A stretch of DNA of 64,000 nt. Origin: JABFRZ01 sp036376275. GTDB lineage: Bacteria; Planctomycetota; UBA1135; GCA-002686595. Each line of letters starts with the position of its first letter. Position 1 is the first letter of the stretch. The notes beneath the pieces were generated by a model. The model searched no databases, was not told the DNA's origin, and was given only the letters and a program-made list of their open reading frames with translations. Where the stretch lies: assembly GCA_036376275.1 (NCBI GenBank), contig DASVAP010000014.1:28253-92252 (forward strand), given 5' to 3'. Positions 50,801-58,034 of the stretch are shown in pieces. Position numbers and translations under genes: made by a program.

Positions 50801-51510
50801 CGTGGATCGGGGAGCTCGGCGCGCGCCGCACCGCGCAGCTTGCGTGCGAGCTCGAGCTCGCTCCCGGGCTCGTCCCGACCGAGGGGCGCGAGGTCGACCA
50901 GCGCCTCGGAGATAATCAGGCGGTTCTGGCCGACCACGAGCCGCAGGTCCTCGAGCGCCGCCTCGCTGCCCGCCAGGACGACGCCACCGCTCAGGCGGTC
51001 CAGGCGCACCTCGCTCGCGCCGGGCCGACGCAGGCGCAGGTCGGCGAGGTCGAGCTCGAGGCGCAGGGTCGGGAGCGTGCCGCCCGCCTCCTCCGTGGCG
51101 CTACCGGCCTCCGCCGGCGGCCGGGCCAGCTCGAGGCCGCGCCCCTGGATGCGCAGCGCGAGGTCGGGCTCGCCCCGCAGGGCCCCGAGCAGCGAGTAGG
51201 AGACCTCGATGCGCGCCTCCTCCACGGCGAGCAGGGGCGCGCGCGCCCCCCGCAGCTGCACCCCCTCGAGCACGAGGTCGCGCCACAGCGAGCCCGAGAC
51301 GCGCGTGAGCGTCAGCTCGCCGCCCAGCTCCTTCCGCACCCAGTCCCGCGCCGCGCGCGCGATCAGCGGGCCGGCCCAGCGCTCGCGCGTGACGACGAGC
51401 GTGGCCGGGACCAGCACCAGCAGCGCGGCGAGCCAGCGCCACCGGCGGCGCGGCCGTGCGGCCCCGCGCGGCCTCTCCGGCGGCGGGGGCGGGCTCGCGT
51501 CGGTGCCCAT
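47893..51510 (-). CDS. tamB: TamB-like translocation/assembly module protein (AsmA-like)
   Basis: 1205 aa with one membrane anchor at about residues 26-41 after a Pro/Arg-rich cytoplasmic start, then a long periplasmic beta-taco region of repeated short strands (for example LDTLEVDVETDGERARFERC). The C-terminus has the DUF490/TamB signature: ELELPSNTLELTSGVLTF, DLDLTAEMRVRSHTVRATLT, LSSSPPLADDDLWVLVLTG and VGAKTSRSGQPTGRVVFYLK. TamB spans the periplasm and is thought to move phospholipid to the outer membrane together with TamA. ATG 51510 was chosen because TATCCT lies 10 nt upstream. Confidence 0.9.
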   Translation of the reverse strand: MGTDASPPPPPERPRGAARPRRRWRWLAALLVLVPATLVVTRERWAGPLIARAARDWVRKELGGELTLTRVSGSLWRDLVLEGVQLRGARAPLLAVEEARIEVSYSLLGALRGEPDLALRIQGRGLELARPPAEAGSATEEAGGTLPTLRLELDLADLRLRRPGASEVRLDRLSGGVVLAGSEAALEDLRLVVGQNRLIISEALVDLAPLGRDEPGSELELARKLRGAARAELPDPRQVAELLGLPLRSAELELSTAGGCAQVRGRLAVEGGRLELGRGELVLPASGAWDELQLDLELTGEFDDVGPLGRAFGLDLAGAWRGAIEVSGPLRAPIGRFVGQGERLRVAGVTLDTLEVDVETDGERARFERCEIEGPDLTAVLRGALRLDPLAFEDLALVVSAEAGALGQLLPFPCTDAFLHARLDGPLGAPTGSFEVSARGVDLGALYLDDCEARGRIEGGTLEVAELHLSSGETTLEAAGTLRLRENGGEASLATLALLWRDTRVELARGAELAFGPGRFEVEGLVLTSEGTAGAGRAEVAVRHGAGRTRASVVFEDYQAGALLAPFLPAGFRGGRVHGTVRGELDAEALGLGAEEEAAVLALDLRLDDWGAGPAWPELSAVLRGELDARRLALEHLELRAADAEAPRLSGSLRMPLDPARSLAFVPGPVELRLDVETGDLVRTLARVGRAPELTRTGPCTLALELAGAWERLDGSLTLFAEDVTLGKEAGARAADLEASLEFGERLRIARALLAAPSGTIEVTGEVERALDLPRWLSDRWALLDAPVALEARVDLADVSWVAGLSGDVRRTAGQVAGRVSVTGTALQPSFGGALELRGGELRLSGMATPIRDVVSELVLEDDVVRVQSLRGEIGGAPVLVTGTLEPFGPVRRFDLLVSGQNLLLARDSRLRLRADADLRVKGTPSRVALSGELQIAEGRYTTEFSPLEELLRAARRAAPEGRPARPEPHGFALWTDGVLADAELALHFAGPRTFEYRTNLLTASLRPDLWLRGTGAFPTLEGSAYVEEAELELPSNTLELTSGVLTFRPDRPLLPDLDLTAEMRVRSHTVRATLTGSMLSPEVALSSSPPLADDDLWVLVLTGQLPVARGEDRSTAAMESLAVFLARDALVRWFGGDEDDTESLLERFEIDVGAKTSRSGQPTGRVVFYLKPDSRRATRATYLTAEIDEYDRVNYAFGLLFRPR

Positions 51511-51520
51511 GGCTCGCGGC

Positions 51521-51528
51521 AGGATAGC
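51521..51528 (-). promoter_or_regulatory. -10-like box GCTATCCT before tamB
   Basis: GCTATCCT on the minus strand with TATCCT ending 10 nt before the tamB ATG. No Shine-Dalgarno sequence lies between. Confidence 0.5.
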
Positions 51529-51564
51529 GCCCGGCGGTGGGGGTTCACGGACCGGCGGCGCGCG

Positions 51565-51593
51565 TTGTCCGCCGAATCGGCCTCCGCTAGGCT
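51565..51593 (+). promoter_or_regulatory. Sigma-70-type promoter of the TrpD-like gene
   Basis: TTGTCC (51565-51570), a 17-nt spacer and TAGGCT (51588-51593). It is the best two-part promoter in the window, 14 nt upstream of the ATG. Confidence 0.6.
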
Positions 51594-51607
51594 GCCCTTT
51601 CCCCTGC

Positions 51608-52669
51608 ATGATCCTGCGCGACCTCCTGCGCGTCCTGGGCTCGAACGACCGCCGGGACGGGCGCAACCTGACCCACGAGGAGGCCTACCGCGCCTTCCTG
51701 ACGATCCTGGACGGCGAGGAGAGCGAGATCCGCATCGGCGCCTTCCTGATCGCCCTGCGCTGGAAGGGCGTCACGGTCGACGAGGTCACCGGCTTCGCGC
51801 GCGCGGCCCGCGAGCGCGCCACGATCCCCTGCCAGGGCATGGCCGGCCTCGTGTGCCTGTGCCCGCCGCACGACGGCTACGACCTGACGCCGCCGCTCGA
51901 GGTCGCGGCCGGCATCGTGGCGGCCGGGGCCGGGGCGCGCGTCCTGCTCGTGGCCGACCGCGGCGTGCCGCCCAAGCGCGGATTGACCGGCGCGCACGTC
52001 CTGGAGGAGCTCGAGGCGCCGATGAGCTGGGACCCGGCCGAGGCCGAGCGCCACGTGAAGGAGGCCGGCTTCGGCGCGATCGCGGCCCCGGGCATGCTGC
52101 CGGCGCTGCTCGGCCTGCGGCGCGTGCGCGGCGACGTCGGCGTGCGCACGCCGCTCTCGACGGTCGAGAAGCTGATCGTGCCGGCCAGCTCGGCGCTGCT
52201 GCTCGGCTCGAACCCCGGCGCCGTGCTCGGCCTCGCGGCCGGCACGATGGCGGGCCTCGGCCACTCGGCCGGGATCGCGATCCAGGGCGTCGGCGGCGGG
52301 ATCATCCCCTCGCTCACGCGCCGCACGCGCGGGGTCGAGATCGCCGGCCTGCACCAGGTCCCGCTCTCGGTCGAGCCGGCCGACTTCGGCCTCGACGCCC
52401 CGGAGAACCCCGAGCTCCCGATGTACGGCCCGCCCGACGAGGGCCAGGGCCCGGGCGACAACCCGGCCCTCGTGCGCGACGCCGGCGCGATGACGCGCTC
52501 GGTCCTGGCGGGCGAGGCGGGCGCGGCGCGCAACGCGACGCTGCTCGGCGCGGCCGTGATCCTGAAGGCCGCCGGCCGCGCGCTGACCCTGGCCGAGGGC
52601 GTGGACGCGGCCATGAAGAGCCTCGAGTCGGGCAAGGCGCGCGCGGTGCTGGCCAAGCTGAAGGCGTAG
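51608..52669 (+). CDS. Anthranilate phosphoribosyltransferase-like protein (TrpD/YbiB family)
   Basis: 353 aa with the nucleoside-phosphorylase/phosphoribosyltransferase type 3 fold. The N-terminal helical domain includes LTHEEAYRAFLTILDGEESEIRIGAFLIALR, close to TrpD. The PRPP/anthranilate-binding loops are altered: the usual GTGGD is CPPHDGYDLTP, while HGVPPKRGLTGAHVLEEL-like DRGVPPKRGLTGAHVLEEL and RTPLSTVEKLI resemble TrpD. No other trp gene is nearby. It is more like the YbiB group, which binds nucleic acid or has an unknown substrate, than a true TrpD. It is followed by an exported SecD-like gene with its own promoter. Confidence 0.75.
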   Translation: MILRDLLRVLGSNDRRDGRNLTHEEAYRAFLTILDGEESEIRIGAFLIALRWKGVTVDEVTGFARAARERATIPCQGMAGLVCLCPPHDGYDLTPPLEVAAGIVAAGAGARVLLVADRGVPPKRGLTGAHVLEELEAPMSWDPAEAERHVKEAGFGAIAAPGMLPALLGLRRVRGDVGVRTPLSTVEKLIVPASSALLLGSNPGAVLGLAAGTMAGLGHSAGIAIQGVGGGIIPSLTRRTRGVEIAGLHQVPLSVEPADFGLDAPENPELPMYGPPDEGQGPGDNPALVRDAGAMTRSVLAGEAGAARNATLLGAAVILKAAGRALTLAEGVDAAMKSLESGKARAVLAKLKA

Positions 52670-52704
52670 GGCGCCCGGCGAGCGCGCCGGCTTCCTCGGG
52701 CCGT

Positions 52705-52712
52705 GCTACGCT
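52705..52712 (+). promoter_or_regulatory. -10-like box GCTACGCT before the SecD-domain gene
   Basis: GCTACGCT, with TACGCT ending 25 nt before the ATG. GGAGGGAGGAG (52725-52734) supplies a strong Shine-Dalgarno sequence. Confidence 0.55.
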
Positions 52713-52737
52713 CGCGCTCCCACGGAGGGAGGAGCCC

Positions 52738-53595
52738 ATGCCGCGCGCTGTCCTGTTCCTGCTCGTCCTGGTCGCCAGCGCGTTCGCGCCCGCACCGCTC
52801 CAGGAGCGCGTCAAGGGCGTCCGGCAGCTCGTCCTGGAGGTCCAGGTCGACCCCGAGCGCGCGCGCGCGGTCGGCTGGGGGGCGGCGGACGACGCGGGCG
52901 TCGTCGCGCTCGCCGCGAAGGTGGTGAAGCGTCGTCTGGTGGCCATGGGGCGCGAGGTCGCGGTCGAGCTCGTGTCCGGCGAGGAGCGCTTCCGCCTGTC
53001 GCTGCCGAGCGTCGACCCGCGCGACCCGGAGCGCCTGCGCGGCCTGGTGCACAGCCTCGGCGCGCTGGAGTTCCTGTTCGTCGCCGAGCAGGAGGCCGAG
53101 CGCGAGGCTCCGCGACTCGCTGCCTGGCGCCGGGTGAACCCGGAAGCGCCGCTGGAGGAGCTCAACCACCTCGCGCCCGACGATGGCGGCCCGCCGGAGG
53201 GCTTCGCGTGGTTCGAGACGGTCTACCACTCGGAGACCGGCGAGCCGACGGCCGGACCGCCCTACTTGCTGCGCCTGCCCGCCGAGCCCGCCGATCACGT
53301 CGGCGCGGCCGACCTCGCACGCACACACCTCGTCACCGACCCAACTGGCTTTCCCGCGATCGGCTTCGAGCTCAGGCCCGGCCGCGTGGACGACTTCGCG
53401 CGCCTCACCGGGTCGCACCTGAACCGACGCATGGCGATCGTGATCGCCGGTCGCGTCCGCTCCGTCCCTACATTGAACTCCAGGCTCGGTGCAGGCGGAG
53501 TCATCGAGGGGCGCTTCGGCAAGGACGAGATCGAGCGCCTGACGCGCGAGATCGCCGCGGGAGCCGGGCCGCTGCGCGTCCTCGAGCCGCGCTGA
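52738..53595 (+). CDS. Exported orphan SecD-type periplasmic (P1) domain protein
   Basis: 285 aa with a signal peptide (VLFLLVLVASAFAPAP). The mature protein resembles the SecD P1 base and head: QLVLEVQVDPERA, VVKRRLVAMGREVAVELV, FRLSLPSVDPRDPERLRGL, LGALEFLFV, then the head block MAIVIAGRVRSVPTLNSRLG, VIEGRFGKDEIERLTREIA and AGAGPLRVLEP. In SecD this part is followed by six membrane helices; here the gene stops. It may bind emerging exported proteins on its own or act with a full SecDF encoded elsewhere. It ends 9 bp before convergent rtcB. Confidence 0.72.
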   Translation: MPRAVLFLLVLVASAFAPAPLQERVKGVRQLVLEVQVDPERARAVGWGAADDAGVVALAAKVVKRRLVAMGREVAVELVSGEERFRLSLPSVDPRDPERLRGLVHSLGALEFLFVAEQEAEREAPRLAAWRRVNPEAPLEELNHLAPDDGGPPEGFAWFETVYHSETGEPTAGPPYLLRLPAEPADHVGAADLARTHLVTDPTGFPAIGFELRPGRVDDFARLTGSHLNRRMAIVIAGRVRSVPTLNSRLGAGGVIEGRFGKDEIERLTREIAAGAGPLRVLEPR

Positions 53596-53604
53596 GAGCC
53601 GCCT

Positions 53605-55032
53605 TCAGCCCTTCACGACCACGAACGGCTTCAGCCTGGCCACCGGCCGCGCCAGGCCCGCACGCACGACGACGTCGATCACGTCGGCGACGTCCTTGTA
53701 GGCCTCGCTGATCTCCTCCTCGACCGTGGCGCGGCCGGCGGCCTGGAGCGAGATGCCCCGCTTGGCGAGTTCGCGGCCGATGTCGCGGCCGCGGGCGACC
53801 TCGCGCGCCTTGGTACGGCTCAGGACGCGTCCGGCGCCGTGGCAGCAGGAGCCGAAGGAGCGCTGCTCGGCCTCCCTCGTCCCCAGCAGGACGAAGGAGT
53901 AGCGGCCCATGTCGCCCGGGACGAGCACGGGCTGGCCGAGCTCGCGGTAGGGGAGCGGGACGTCCGGGTGCCCGGGCCCGAAGGCGCGCGTGGCGCCCTT
54001 GCGGTGCACGACCAGCTCGCGCTCGACGCCGTCGACGACGTGGCGCTCCGACTTCGCGATGTTGTGGCACACGTCGTAGACCACGCGCACGTCGAGGTCG
54101 CCGAAGGCCTTGGTGAGAACCTGGCGCACGCGGTGCGTGATCACCTGACGGTTGGCGAAGGCGAAGTTCATGGCCGCGCCCATGGCGCCGAAGTAGGCCC
54201 GGCCCTCGTCGGAGTCGAACGGTGCCGCGCAGAGCTGGCGGTCGGGGAGCTCGATCCCGTAGCGCCGCGAGGCGCTCTGCATGCGCGCCAGGTAGTCGTC
54301 GCACACCTGGTGTCCGAATCCACGTGAGCCGGTGTGGATCAGGACCGTCAGCTCGCCCGCGAGGAGCCCGAGCGCGCGCGCGGCCGGCTCGTCGAGGACC
54401 TCGGCCACCGTCTGCACCTCGAGAAAATGGTTGCCGGAGCCCAGCGTGCCGAGCTGCGGCGCACCGCGGATGCGCGCGTCGGCCGAGACGAAGCGCGGGT
54501 CGGCCCAGGCGGCGCAGCCGCGCTCCTCGAGCCGCTCCAGGTCCTCGGGCGTGCCGTACTCGCGCTCGACGGCCCAGGCGGCACCCTTGCGGGCCACCTG
54601 GTCGAGCTCGTGGGCCTTGAGCTGGATCGCCCCGCCGCGCCCCGCGCCGGCCGGGACCGCCTGGAGCAGCGCCTTGGCGATCTCGCCGCGGTGCTCGCGC
54701 GCCTTCTTCGGCCGCACGCCGCGCACGGAGAGCAGGCGCACGCCGCAGTTGATGTCGAAGCCGACCCCGCCGGGCGAGATCACGCCGCCCTCCTTCGGAT
54801 CGAAGGCCGCCACGCCGCCGATCGGGAAGCCGTAGCCCCAGTGGATGTCCGGCATCGCGATCGAGGCCGAGACGATCCCGGGCAGGCAGGCGACGTTGGC
54901 GACCTGGCCGAGGCAGGGGTCGTCGCGGATCGAGCGCAGCAGCGTCTCCGAGGCGAAGATGCGCCCGGGCACGCGCATCGCTCCGGACTGCGGGAGCTCC
55001 CACTCGTCGGGGCCGACCTGGACCAGGGCCAT
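53605..55032 (-). CDS. rtcB: RNA-splicing ligase RtcB
   Basis: 475 aa. RtcB joins 2',3'-cyclic phosphate or 3'-phosphate RNA ends to 5'-OH ends using GTP and Mn2+. Motifs are MPDIHWGYGFPIGGVAAFD, GGVGFDINCGVRLL, LGTLGSGNHFLEV, VLIHTGSRGFGHQVCDDY, YDVCHNIAKSE and the guanylylated His in GSCCHGAGRVLSR. All expected metal ligands are visible. ATG 55032 was chosen because TACGCT lies 7 nt upstream and the family core starts soon after. No RtcA or archease gene is adjacent. Confidence 0.94.
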   Translation of the reverse strand: MALVQVGPDEWELPQSGAMRVPGRIFASETLLRSIRDDPCLGQVANVACLPGIVSASIAMPDIHWGYGFPIGGVAAFDPKEGGVISPGGVGFDINCGVRLLSVRGVRPKKAREHRGEIAKALLQAVPAGAGRGGAIQLKAHELDQVARKGAAWAVEREYGTPEDLERLEERGCAAWADPRFVSADARIRGAPQLGTLGSGNHFLEVQTVAEVLDEPAARALGLLAGELTVLIHTGSRGFGHQVCDDYLARMQSASRRYGIELPDRQLCAAPFDSDEGRAYFGAMGAAMNFAFANRQVITHRVRQVLTKAFGDLDVRVVYDVCHNIAKSERHVVDGVERELVVHRKGATRAFGPGHPDVPLPYRELGQPVLVPGDMGRYSFVLLGTREAEQRSFGSCCHGAGRVLSRTKAREVARGRDIGRELAKRGISLQAAGRATVEEEISEAYKDVADVIDVVVRAGLARPVARLKPFVVVKG

Positions 55033-55039
55033 GGGGAAG

Positions 55040-55046
55040 AGCGTAG
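55040..55046 (-). promoter_or_regulatory. -10-like box CTACGCT before rtcB
   Basis: CTACGCT on the minus strand with TACGCT ending 7 nt before the rtcB ATG, with no Shine-Dalgarno sequence between. The geometry fits a leaderless transcript. Confidence 0.5.
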
Positions 55047-55169
55047 GGCCGGCACGGCCCACGCGGGAGCGATTCCGGGGCGGCGAGGGAGAGCCGGGGC
55101 CGTGCAAGAGACGTGGAAGAAGCCGCCCGGAGCCGCGCCGCCGGCCGGCCGCGCCGCATCCTGGCGCGC

Positions 55170-56333
55170 ATGCTCCCGGCGCTCACGCTCGCCCTGTTCC
55201 CCGCGCTCCTCGTTCCCCAGACCCCCGCGGGCGCCGCCGAGCTCGATCCCGCGCGCGTGGAGCGCCTCGTGGCGGAGCTCGAGCGCCTGGCCGAGCTGCA
55301 CCGCGTGCCCGGCTTCTCGGCCGCGCTCGTCCACCGGCGGAAGCTCGCCTGGAGCCACGGATCCGGCCACGCCGACCTCGAGCACGACCTGTGGGCCACG
55401 CCGGAGACGCGCTACCGCATCGCCTCGGTCTCGAAGCCCCTCGCGGCGGTGCTGATCCTGCAGCTCGTCGAGCAGGGCAAGCTCTCCCTCGACGCGCCGA
55501 TGAAGGACTTCCGCATCCACCGCTGGTTCGCGCCGGATCCGGCGCGCTACCAGGCGCAGCCGATCCTCCTGCGCCACGTCCTGACGCACACGAGCGAGGG
55601 CGTGCCGGGCGAGAGCTACGCCTACAACGGCAACATCTTCGTCGACCTGACCTGGGTGCTCGAGGAGGTGACGCGCACGGCCTACCCGCGGCTGTTGCAG
55701 GCGCGCCTCTTCGATCCGCTCGGGATGGAGCGCTCCGTGCCCGGCCACGCGCGGCCCGGCACGAGCGAGCGGGTCGAGCTGGCGCGCCCCTACCAGCCCG
55801 ACGGCGATGGGTACGTGCCGGCCCCGTACCAGATGATCGATCCGGATCCGGCCCTCGACCTGACCGGCTTCGACCCGATCTTCAACCTGCCCGAGGAGGC
55901 GCTGGCCGCCCGCCGCGAGCTCCTGGGCGACGGCTTCCTGCACCTGAACGGCGTCAGCACGTCGAGCGGCGTCGTCACGACCGTGCTCGACCTCGCGCGC
56001 TTCGACGTGGCGCTCGACGAGGGACGCCTCCTCTCGGCCGCCAGCCGCGAGCGCATGTTCACGGCGGCCGTCACGAGCACCGGCGCGAGCCTGCCCTACG
56101 GCCTGGGCTGGTTCGTCGAGACGATCGCCGGCCGCAAGGTGCTGTGGCACTACGGCTGGCTCCCGCCGTGCGTCTCGGCGCTCTACGTCAAGGTGCCCGA
56201 GGCCGAGCTGAGCTTCGTCCTGCTCGGGGCCAACGACCGGCTCAGCGCGGGCTTCGCCTGGGGCCGCGAGGGGTTGCGCGCCTCGCCCTTTGCGCGGGCC
56301 TTCCTGGAGGCCTTCGCGCTCGACGGCGCCTGA
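55170..56333 (+). CDS. Exported beta-lactamase-fold serine hydrolase
   Basis: 387 aa with a signal peptide (MLPALTLALFPALLVPQTPAGA). It has the class C/DD-peptidase pattern: SVSK (Ser86, Lys89) as nucleophile and base, LRHVLTHTSEGVPGE, YAYNGN as the YxN motif, and WHYGW in the place of the KTG triad, so the third motif is HYG. These enzymes include esterases, D-aminopeptidases and penicillin-binding protein relatives. The substrate is unknown. ATG 55170 was chosen since upstream residues do not form a signal peptide. Confidence 0.85.
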   Translation: MLPALTLALFPALLVPQTPAGAAELDPARVERLVAELERLAELHRVPGFSAALVHRRKLAWSHGSGHADLEHDLWATPETRYRIASVSKPLAAVLILQLVEQGKLSLDAPMKDFRIHRWFAPDPARYQAQPILLRHVLTHTSEGVPGESYAYNGNIFVDLTWVLEEVTRTAYPRLLQARLFDPLGMERSVPGHARPGTSERVELARPYQPDGDGYVPAPYQMIDPDPALDLTGFDPIFNLPEEALAARRELLGDGFLHLNGVSTSSGVVTTVLDLARFDVALDEGRLLSAASRERMFTAAVTSTGASLPYGLGWFVETIAGRKVLWHYGWLPPCVSALYVKVPEAELSFVLLGANDRLSAGFAWGREGLRASPFARAFLEAFALDGA

Positions 56334-56353
56334 GCGCAACCCCGGGCGGCACA

Positions 56354-56812
56354 CTACTCCGGCGGCAGCTCGTAGATCCCGTGCCCGACCGAGAGCAGGC
56401 GCTTCTGGCGCGCCAGCTCCTCCCACACCTCGCGCGGGTAGCGCTCGGGCGGGCGCATGCCGAGGATGCCCGACTCGCGGCCCTTGCTCATCGGCCCGCC
56501 GCCGATCGAGGACTCGGCGTCGAGGCGCGTGACCTTCAGGGACTTGCGGAAGGCCTTCAGCGCCCGGCTCAGGAGCTCGCGGTCCTGCGGGGGCAGGAGG
56601 CGCTTGCCCGAGCGCCAGCCCGCGACGAGCTCGCGCAGGGCGGCGAGGTCGCGCCCGTCGAGCACGCGCGCCAGCTCGGGCTCCTGGGAGCGGGTCGGGC
56701 CGAGCGCCTGGAGCGCACGCCGCCAGGCGTCGTCGCGCGTGGCCTCGGCCTCCAGCTCCTCGAGGAGGCCCGCGAGCTGGGCGCTCAGGAGTTGCATCGG
56801 TGCGTCGTGCAT
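56354..56812 (-). CDS. Hypothetical protein, 152 aa
   Basis: A soluble protein of 152 aa. The N-terminal half is helical and Leu/Ala/Glu-rich (LSAQLAGLLEELEAEATRDD). The C-terminal half is better defined: LLSRALKAFRKSLKVTRLD, then ESSIGGGPMSKGRESGILG and ERYPREVWEELARQKRLL. The last 70 residues have the look of a conserved small domain, but I do not recognise it. A GCTACCCT box and a GGAG sequence precede the ATG. It is convergent with the serine hydrolase gene. Function unknown. Confidence 0.65.
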   Translation of the reverse strand: MHDAPMQLLSAQLAGLLEELEAEATRDDAWRRALQALGPTRSQEPELARVLDGRDLAALRELVAGWRSGKRLLPPQDRELLSRALKAFRKSLKVTRLDAESSIGGGPMSKGRESGILGMRPPERYPREVWEELARQKRLLSVGHGIYELPPE

Positions 56813-56847
56813 GGGGGTGGGTCTCCGGGGAGCGAAGGCGGGGCCCC

Positions 56848-56855
56848 AGGGTAGC
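56848..56855 (-). promoter_or_regulatory. -10-like box GCTACCCT before the 152-aa gene
   Basis: GCTACCCT on the minus strand, with TACCCT ending 35 nt before the ATG. The leader contains CCGGAG as a possible ribosome binding site. Confidence 0.45.
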
Positions 56856-56989
56856 GGCCGGTGCGCGCGCGAGGGGTGGAGCCGGCCCGGAAGGTAGCGG
56901 CAAGACCTGCCCGGGACCGCGGGGGGACGGAAGGCGTTGCCCGGTGGGTTCTCCCGGCGCGGCGTGCGGAATCCCCGGGGCCCGAGCCG

Positions 56990-57775
56990 ATGAATCGGCG
57001 GGCTTCCAGGGCCCGAACCCGGCCGATGTTCGTCTTCGTCTACGCAGTGGGCGCCTACGTGGTGTTCGTGCTCACGCTGCTCTACGCCGTCGCCTTCGTC
57101 GGCAACTGGGACGTGACCTTCACCCTCGACGGCTTGCCCGGGGGGATCGCCAGCCACCCGGGCGCCTGGCTCGGGAGCGCGCTGGCCCTGGGGACCTTCG
57201 GAGCGCTGCACGTCGCGCTCGGGCGCCCCGAGTTCCGCCGCGCCTGGAGGCGGTACCTCCCGCCCGCGCTGGAGCGCAGCACGCGCGTCCTGGTGTCGTC
57301 CGTGGCGCTGATGCTCGTGTTCCTGCTGTGGCGGCCGGTGCCCGTCGTGCTGTGGGACCTGGGCTATGGTCCGTTCGCCTTCGCGGTGGAGGTGCTGTCC
57401 TGGTGCGGCTGGGGTCTGGCGCTCGCGAGCACCTTCCTGCGCGACCACCTCGAGCTCTTCGGCCTGAAGCAGGCGATCGCGCACGCGCGCGGCGAGGAGC
57501 CGGCCCCGTCCGCGCTCCAGCTCGACGCCCTCACGCGCCGCGTGCGTCAGCCGCTCACCCTCGGGCTCCTGGTCGCGCTCTGGTGCGCACCGCTCATGAC
57601 CCTGGGGCACCTCGTCTTCGGCGGGCTGGTCACGGGCTACCTGCTGTTCCTCGTGCGTCAGGAGGAGGCGGAGCTGGCGCGCCTCCATCCCCAGTACCGC
57701 GCCTACCAGGCGCACGTGCCCATGCTCAACCCTTTCGGGCGCCGGGCGCGGGGTCGTGCGCGGCGCGCGGCCTGA
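56990..57775 (+). CDS. mddA: Methanethiol S-methyltransferase-like membrane enzyme (MddA family)
   Basis: 261 aa with about six membrane segments. The layout follows MddA, the NnrU/isoprenylcysteine-methyltransferase-like enzyme that makes dimethylsulfide from methanethiol with SAM: VYAVGAYVVFVLTLLYAVAFVGN at the start, GALHVALGRPEFRRAW, LPPALERSTRVLVSS, LLWRPVPVVLWDLGYGP, FLRDHLELFGLKQA and VRQPLTLGLLVALWCAP. The C-terminal EEAELARLHPQYRAYQAHVP is the SAM-binding end. Start is ambiguous: ATG 56990 or ATG 57026, twelve residues apart. Whether methanethiol is the true substrate is inferred from similarity only. Confidence 0.75.
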   Translation: MNRRASRARTRPMFVFVYAVGAYVVFVLTLLYAVAFVGNWDVTFTLDGLPGGIASHPGAWLGSALALGTFGALHVALGRPEFRRAWRRYLPPALERSTRVLVSSVALMLVFLLWRPVPVVLWDLGYGPFAFAVEVLSWCGWGLALASTFLRDHLELFGLKQAIAHARGEEPAPSALQLDALTRRVRQPLTLGLLVALWCAPLMTLGHLVFGGLVTGYLLFLVRQEEAELARLHPQYRAYQAHVPMLNPFGRRARGRARRAA

Positions 57776-57797
57776 GGGGCGCACCGGCGGCCGGCGC

Positions 57798-57805
57798 GCT
57801 ATCCT
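57798..57805 (+). promoter_or_regulatory. -10-like box GCTATCCT before the CPXCG gene
   Basis: GCTATCCT with TATCCT ending 7 nt before the ATG at 57813. This is the expected distance from a -10 to a transcript start, so the mRNA would be leaderless. Confidence 0.55.
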
Positions 57806-57812
57806 CGCGCGC

Positions 57813-58034
57813 ATGCGCAGGAAGCGGAGCGAGCACGAGCCGGAGCGCCACCGCGACGTGGAGGCGAGCTACGTGTGCGGCTCCTGCGGCGAGGAGATCG
57901 TCGTGCCGCTCGATCCGTCGGGCGGCGAGCGCCAGCAGTACGTCGAGGACTGTCCGGTGTGCTGCACGCCCAACGAGGTCTTCGTCGACTACGACGAGGA
58001 CGGCTCGGCGCGCGTGTCCGCGCGGGCCGAGTAG
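57813..58034 (+). CDS. CPXCG-motif cysteine-rich protein
   Basis: 73 aa. A small zinc-ribbon-like family: YVCGSCGEEIVVPLD, then QYVEDCPVCCTPNEVFVDYD. The CGSCG and CPVCC pairs would bind one metal; the second pair is the family's CxVCC. Function is unknown in the family. ATG 57813 follows TATCCT by 7 nt. The last 46 bp overlap, on the other strand, the end of the DTW-domain gene, an uncommon convergent coding overlap. Confidence 0.82.
   Translation: MRRKRSEHEPERHRDVEASYVCGSCGEEIVVPLDPSGGERQQYVEDCPVCCTPNEVFVDYDEDGSARVSARAE

Noticed and set aside
48304..51500. Long plus-strand open frame opposite tamB
   Set aside because: It mirrors tamB codons, has no recognisable motif and no start signal. 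tamB is supported by domain content and a promoter box.
51608..52669. True anthranilate phosphoribosyltransferase TrpD
   Set aside because: The glycine-rich GTGGD loop is replaced and no trp genes adjoin, so I kept the broader family name.
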